A DNA stretch of 64,000 nucleotides. Source: Phylloscopus collybita (taxonomy: Eukaryota > Chordata > Aves > Passeriformes > Phylloscopidae). Below, piece by piece: positions 59,137 through 64,000 of the stretch. The stretch is taken from assembly GCA_027886175.1 (NCBI GenBank), contig JAJNNQ010000142.1, positions 2,548,501-2,612,500 on the forward strand. The letters are read 5' to 3'. Each line of letters begins with the position of its first letter. Within the stretch, counting starts at the first letter, position 1. Position numbers and translations under genes: made by a program. The notes under the pieces are model-generated. The model made no database searches and was not told the origin of the DNA. It worked only from the letters and a program-made list of their open reading frames with translations.

Positions 59137-60860
59137 ATGGGAAACCAAAGTCTCCACACCACGTAACCGATGTCCGTTTCTAGGAGGCCTTTGGCACTAC
59201 AAGGGCAGACAAACTTCCACCTTGTGGTAGATTGCACCTTGGAGATATCCTCATTTGTATGGAACTTCAGCAGTCATAACCACAGTGCCAGGCAGACAGC
59301 ATTAGACACGAACGCTGGCCCATTTCCAAGGGAAACCGAAGTCTCCACCCCAGGTTCCTAATGTCAGTTTCTGGGAAGCCTTTGGCACTACAGGGGCAGA
59401 CAATCTTCCGTCAGGTGGTTGATTGCATCAGAGAGATTTCCAAATTTCTTTGGAATTTCAGCGGGCAGTAGCCCAGCGGCAGGCAGACAGCATTAGACAC
59501 GAACGGTGGCCCATTTCCTTGGGAAACCAAAATCTTCACCCCACGTTCCTGATGTCAGTTTTTAGAAGGCCTTTGGCACTACAAGGGCAGACAAACTTCC
59601 AACGAGCGGTAGATTCCATCTGGGAGATATCCTCATTTGTGAGGGATTTCAGCAGGCATAACCCCAGTGCCAGGCAGACAGCATTAGACACGAACGGTGG
59701 CCCTTTTCCATGGGAAACCAAAATCTCCACCCCACGTTGCTGATGTCACTTTCTAGGAGGCATTTTCCAATATAAGGGCAGAGAAACTTCCATCTGGTTG
59801 TCGATTGCACCTGGGAGATATCCTCATTTGTATGGAATTTCAGCACGTAGAAACCCAGTGGCAGGCAGACAGCATAAGACACGAACGGTGGCCCATTTCT
59901 AAGGGAAACCAAAGTCTCCATCCCACGTTCCTATTGTCCGTTTCTAGGAGGCCTTTGGCACTACAAGGGCAGACAAACTTCCACCTGGTGGTAGATTGCA
60001 CCTGGGAGATATCCTCATTTGTATGGAACCTCTGCAGTCCTAACTACAGTGCCAGGCAGACAGCATTAGTCACGAACGGTGGTCCTTTTCCATGGGAAAC
60101 CAAAGTCTCCACACAACGTTCCCGATGTCAGGTTTTAGGAGACCTTTGGCAGTACAAGGGCAGACAATCATCCGTCTGGTGGTTGATTGCATCGGGGAGA
60201 TATCCTCATTTGTATGGAATTTCAGCAGGTAGAAGCCCAGTGGCACTCAGACAGCATTAGACACGAACAGTGGCCCTTTTCCATGGAAAAAGAAATTATC
60301 CATCCTATGTTCCTGATGTCAGTTTGAAGGAGGCCTTTGGTACTACAAGGGCAGACAAACTTCCAACTGGCGGTAGATTGCACCTCGGAGATGTCCTCAT
60401 TTGTATGGAATTTTAGTGGTATTTTAGTACTCAGCAGCCCAGACAGACAGCATTAAACATGAACGGTGGGCCTTTTCCATAGGAAACCAAAGTCTCCAGG
60501 TGAGGTTCCGAATGTCAGTTTGAAGGAGGCCTTTGTCACTGCAAGAGCAGACAAACTTCCATCTGGTGGCATATTGCGTCTGGGAGATATCCTCATTTGT
60601 ATGTAATTTCAGTAGTCATAAGCCCAGTGGCAAGGGGGCAGTATTAAACACCAAGGGTGTCCTGTTTCCATGGGAAACCAAAGCGTCCTCTCCAGATTCC
60701 TGATGTCAGTTTGTAGGAGGCCATTGGCATTAAAAGGGTAGACAAACTTTCAACTGGTAGTAGACTCCATCTGGGAGATATCCTCATTTGTATGGAATTT
60801 TACTAGGCATAAGCCCAGTGGCAGGCACATAGCATTAGACACAAACGGTGGCCCATTTCC

Positions 60861-62977
60861 ATGGGAAACCAAAGTCTCCACCCCACGTTCCTGATGTCAG
60901 TTTTTAGGAGGCCTTTGGCACTACAAGGGCAGGCAAACTTCCACCTGGTGGTAGATTCCATCTGGGAGATATCCTCATTTGTGAGGAATTTCAGCAGGCA
61001 TAACCCCAGTGCCAGGCAGACAGCATTAGACACGAACGGTGGCCCTTTTCAATGGGAAACCAAAATCTCCACCCCACGTTGCTGATGTCACTTTGTAGGA
61101 GGCATTTTGCAATATAAGGGCAGAGAAACTTCCATCTGGTTGTCGATTTCACCTGGGAGATATCGTCATTTGTATGGAATTTTAGTGGAATTTTAGTAGG
61201 AAGAAGCCCAGTGGCAGGTCGACAGCATTAGACAGGAACGGTGGCTCATTTCTATGGGAAACCAAAGTCTCCACACCACGTAACCGATGTCCGTTTCTAG
61301 GAGGCCTTTGGCACTACAAGGGCAGACAAACTTCCACCTTGTGGTAGATTGCACCTTGGAGATATCCTCATTTGTATGGAACTTCAGCAGTCATAACCAC
61401 AGTGCCAGGCAGACAGCATTAGACACGAACGCTGGCCCATTTCCAAGGGAAACCGAAGTCTCCACCCCAGGTTCCTAATGTCAGTTTCTGGGAAGCCTTT
61501 GGCACTACAGGGGCAGACAATCTTCCGTCAGGTGGTTGATTGCATCAGAGAGATTTCCAAATTTCTTTGGAATTTCAGCGGGCAGTAGCCCAGCGGCAGG
61601 CAGACAGCATTAGACACGAACGGTGGCCCATTTCCTTGGGAAACCAAAATCTTCACCCCACGTTCCTGATGTCAGTTTTTAGAAGGCCTTTGGCACTACA
61701 AGGGCAGACAAACTTCCAACGAGCGGTAGATTCCATCTGGGAGATATCCTCATTTGTGAGGGATTTCAGCAGGCATAACCCCAGTGCCAGGCAGACAGCA
61801 TTAGACACGAACGGTGGCCCTTTTCCATGGGAAACCAAAATCTCCACCCCACGTTGCTGATGTCACTTTCTAGGAGGCATTTTCCAATATAAGGGCAGAG
61901 AAACTTCCATCTGGTTGTCGATTGCACCTGGGAGATATCCTCATTTGTATGGAATTTCAGCACGTAGAAACCCAGTGGCAGGCAGACAGCATAAGACACG
62001 AACGGTGGCCCATTTCTAAGGGAAACCAAAGTCTCCATCCCACGTTCCTATTGTCCGTTTCTAGGAGGCCTTTGGCACTACAAGGGCAGACAAACTTCCA
62101 CCTGGTGGTAGATTGCACCTGGGAGATATCCTCATTTGTATGGAACCTCTGCAGTCCTAACTACAGTGCCAGGCAGACAGCATTAGTCACGAACGGTGGT
62201 CCTTTTCCATGGGAAACCAAAGTCTCCACACAACGTTCCCGATGTCAGGTTTTAGGAGACCTTTGGCAGTACAAGGGCAGACAATCATCCGTCTGGTGGT
62301 TGATTGCATCGGGGAGATATCCTCATTTGTATGGAATTTCAGCAGGTAGAAGCCCAGTGGCACTCAGACAGCATTAGACACGAACAGTGGCCCTTTTCCA
62401 TGGAAAAAGAAATTATCCATCCTATGTTCCTGATGTCAGTTTGAAGGAGGCCTTTGGTACTACAAGGGCAGACAAACTTCCAACTGGCGGTAGATTGCAC
62501 CTCGGAGATGTCCTCATTTGTATGGAATTTTAGTGGTATTTTAGTACTCAGCAGCCCAGACAGACAGCATTAAACATGAACGGTGGGCCTTTTCCATAGG
62601 AAACCAAAGTCTCCAGGTGAGGTTCCGAATGTCAGTTTGAAGGAGGCCTTTGTCACTGCAAGAGCAGACAAACTTCCATCTGGTGGCATATTGCGTCTGG
62701 GAGATATCCTCATTTGTATGTAATTTCAGTAGTCATAAGCCCAGTGGCAAGGGGGCAGTATTAAACACCAAGGGTGTCCTGTTTCCATGGGAAACCAAAG
62801 CGTCCTCTCCAGATTCCTGATGTCTGTTTGTAGGAGGCCATTGGCATTAAAAGGGTAGACAAACTTTCAACTGGTAGTAGACTCCATCTGGGAGATATCC
62901 TCATTTGTATGGAATTTTACTAGGCATAAGCCCAGTGGCAGGCACATAGCATTAGACACAAACGGTGGCCCATTTCC
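60861..62977 (+). repeat. HOR block X, copy 3 (2117 bp)
   Basis: Directly adjacent tandem copy of 58744-60860. It is followed at 62978 by the start of a second Y block that runs off the window. Confidence 0.84.
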
Positions 62978-64000
62978 ATGGGAAACCAAAGTCTCCACCC
63001 CACGTTCCTGATGTCAGTTTTTAGGAGGCTTTTGGCACTACAAGGGCAGGCAAACTTCCACCTGGTGGTAGATTTCACCTGGGAGATATCCTCATTTGTA
63101 TGGAACTTCAGCAGTCATAACCACAGTGCCAGGCAGACAGCATTAGACGCGAACGGTGGTCCTTTTCCATGGGAAACCAAAGTCTCCACCCTAGGTTCCT
63201 GATGTCAGTTTGTAGGAGGCCTTTGGAACCACAAGGGCAAAGAAACTTCCATCTGGTGTTAGATTTCACCTGGGTGATATTCTCATTTGTATGGAATTTT
63301 AGTGGAATTTTAGTAGGCAGAATCCCAGCGGCAGGAAGACAGCATTAGACACGAAGGGTGACCATTTCCTTGGGAAAACAAAGTCTCCACCCCACGATCC
63401 TAATGTCATTTTCTAGGAGGCCTCTGGCACTACAAGAGGAGACAAACTTCCAACTGGTGGCATATTGCATCTGGGAGATATCCTCATTTGTATGTAATTT
63501 TAGTAGCCATAAGCCCACTGGCAGTCAGACAGCATTAGACACGAACGGTGTCCCTTTTCCATGGGAAACCAAAGTCTCTGCCCCAGATTCCTGATGTCAA
63601 TTTGTATGAAGCCTCTTGCTCTACAGGGGCCGACAAACTTCCATCTGGTTGTAGATTGCACCTGGGAGACATCCTCATTTGTATGGAATTTTAGTGGAAT
63701 TTTAATAGGCGGAAGCCTAGTGGCAGGCACACATTAGACACTAACGGTGGCCCATTTCCATGGGAAACCAAAGTCTCCACTCCAGGTTCCTGATGTCAGT
63801 TTGTAGGAGGCCTTTGGCACTACAAGGGCAGACAAAGTTTTGTCTGGTGGTTGATTGCATCGAGGAGATATCCTCATTTGTATGGAATTTCAGCAGGCAG
63901 AAGCCCAGTGGCAGGCAGACAGCATTAGACACGAACAGTGGACCTTTTCAATGGGAAACCAAAGTCTCCACCTCACGTTCCTGATGGCAGTTTGTAGGAG

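Larger units (their letters stand above)
58744..60860 (+). repeat. HOR block X, copy 2 (2117 bp)
   Basis: Tandem neighbour of copy 3. The open reading frames at corresponding points (59170/61287, 59423/61540, 59805/61922) are identical, which means nearly identical DNA and a recent duplication. Confidence 0.84.
51657..64000 (+). repeat. Satellite array, plus orientation (outer right palindrome arm), HOR-organised
   Basis: Same satellite family in the plus orientation, running off the window edge. From 52930 it is built of long blocks that all start with the same monomer type, at 52930, 55047, 58744, 60861 and 62978. This gives block lengths 2117, 3697, 2117, 2117 and a truncated last block matching the 3697-bp one. 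Copies 7931 bp apart (2117+3697+2117) look nearly base-identical to the end of the window. No gene is seen. Confidence 0.95.

Noticed and set aside
1..64000. CENP-B box in the satellite
   Set aside because: The only candidate, around CACCGTTCGTGTCTAATG, has the TTCG but lacks the A and CGGG positions of the consensus.
1..64000. CRISPR array
   Set aside because: The repeats are direct and contiguous with no unique spacers, and the CR1, LTR and BMP3 content is vertebrate.

Overview
The window is eukaryotic and almost certainly avian, most likely a songbird. About 50 kb of the 64 kb is one tandem satellite with monomers of about 191 and 202 bp. It surrounds a large inverted repeat that carries two copies of the last exon of a vertebrate BMP3-like gene, each with a CR1-type LINE fragment in its 3' flank. 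A 191-bp period is reminiscent of the passerine centromeric satellite Tgut191A, but I match it by period only and could not align it. No bacterial genes, operons, CRISPR arrays, tRNAs or rRNAs are visible.

Layout. 1-29488: satellite in the plus orientation, broken only by one solo LTR (15991-16358, 6-bp target-site duplication, TG...CA ends). 29489-38059: the same satellite in the minus orientation. 38060-38371: a 21-bp minisatellite. 38372-43177: single-copy-like DNA with the end of BMP3 intron 2, exon 3 (39137-39328), the 3' UTR with a CR1 piece, a poly(A) signal and unassigned flank. 43178-46580: a 3.4-kb spacer found once, with a C-rich tract, a GC-rich block, a 35-bp array with RFX X-box-like sites, a 270-bp tandem repeat rich in YY1/ETS-like sites, two CTCF-like sites, and A/T-rich tracts. 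46581-51386: the inverted copy of the BMP3 block. 51387-51656: the inverted minisatellite, two units shorter. 51657-64000: satellite in the plus orientation, arranged in long higher-order blocks of 2117 and 3697 bp.

The palindrome arms pair with a constant coordinate sum of 89758 across the BMP3 block. I noticed only three isolated base differences plus a decayed inner edge. Outside the minisatellite the sum shifts to 89716 (a 42-bp change), then to 89918 (one monomer lost on the left), and farther out to 93221, where the satellites have been reshuffled. The arms are therefore very young or are kept alike by gene conversion, while the satellite flanks evolve by unequal exchange.

The BMP3 copies are terminal-exon fragments: satellite replaces the upstream exons and promoter. 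Both point toward the palindrome centre. No complete protein-coding gene is supported. The many 60-160 codon open frames in the satellite are by-products of its sequence. The setting (long inverted repeat, gene fragments, HOR satellite) fits a pericentromere, a W chromosome or a germline-restricted chromosome; the sequence alone cannot choose between them.
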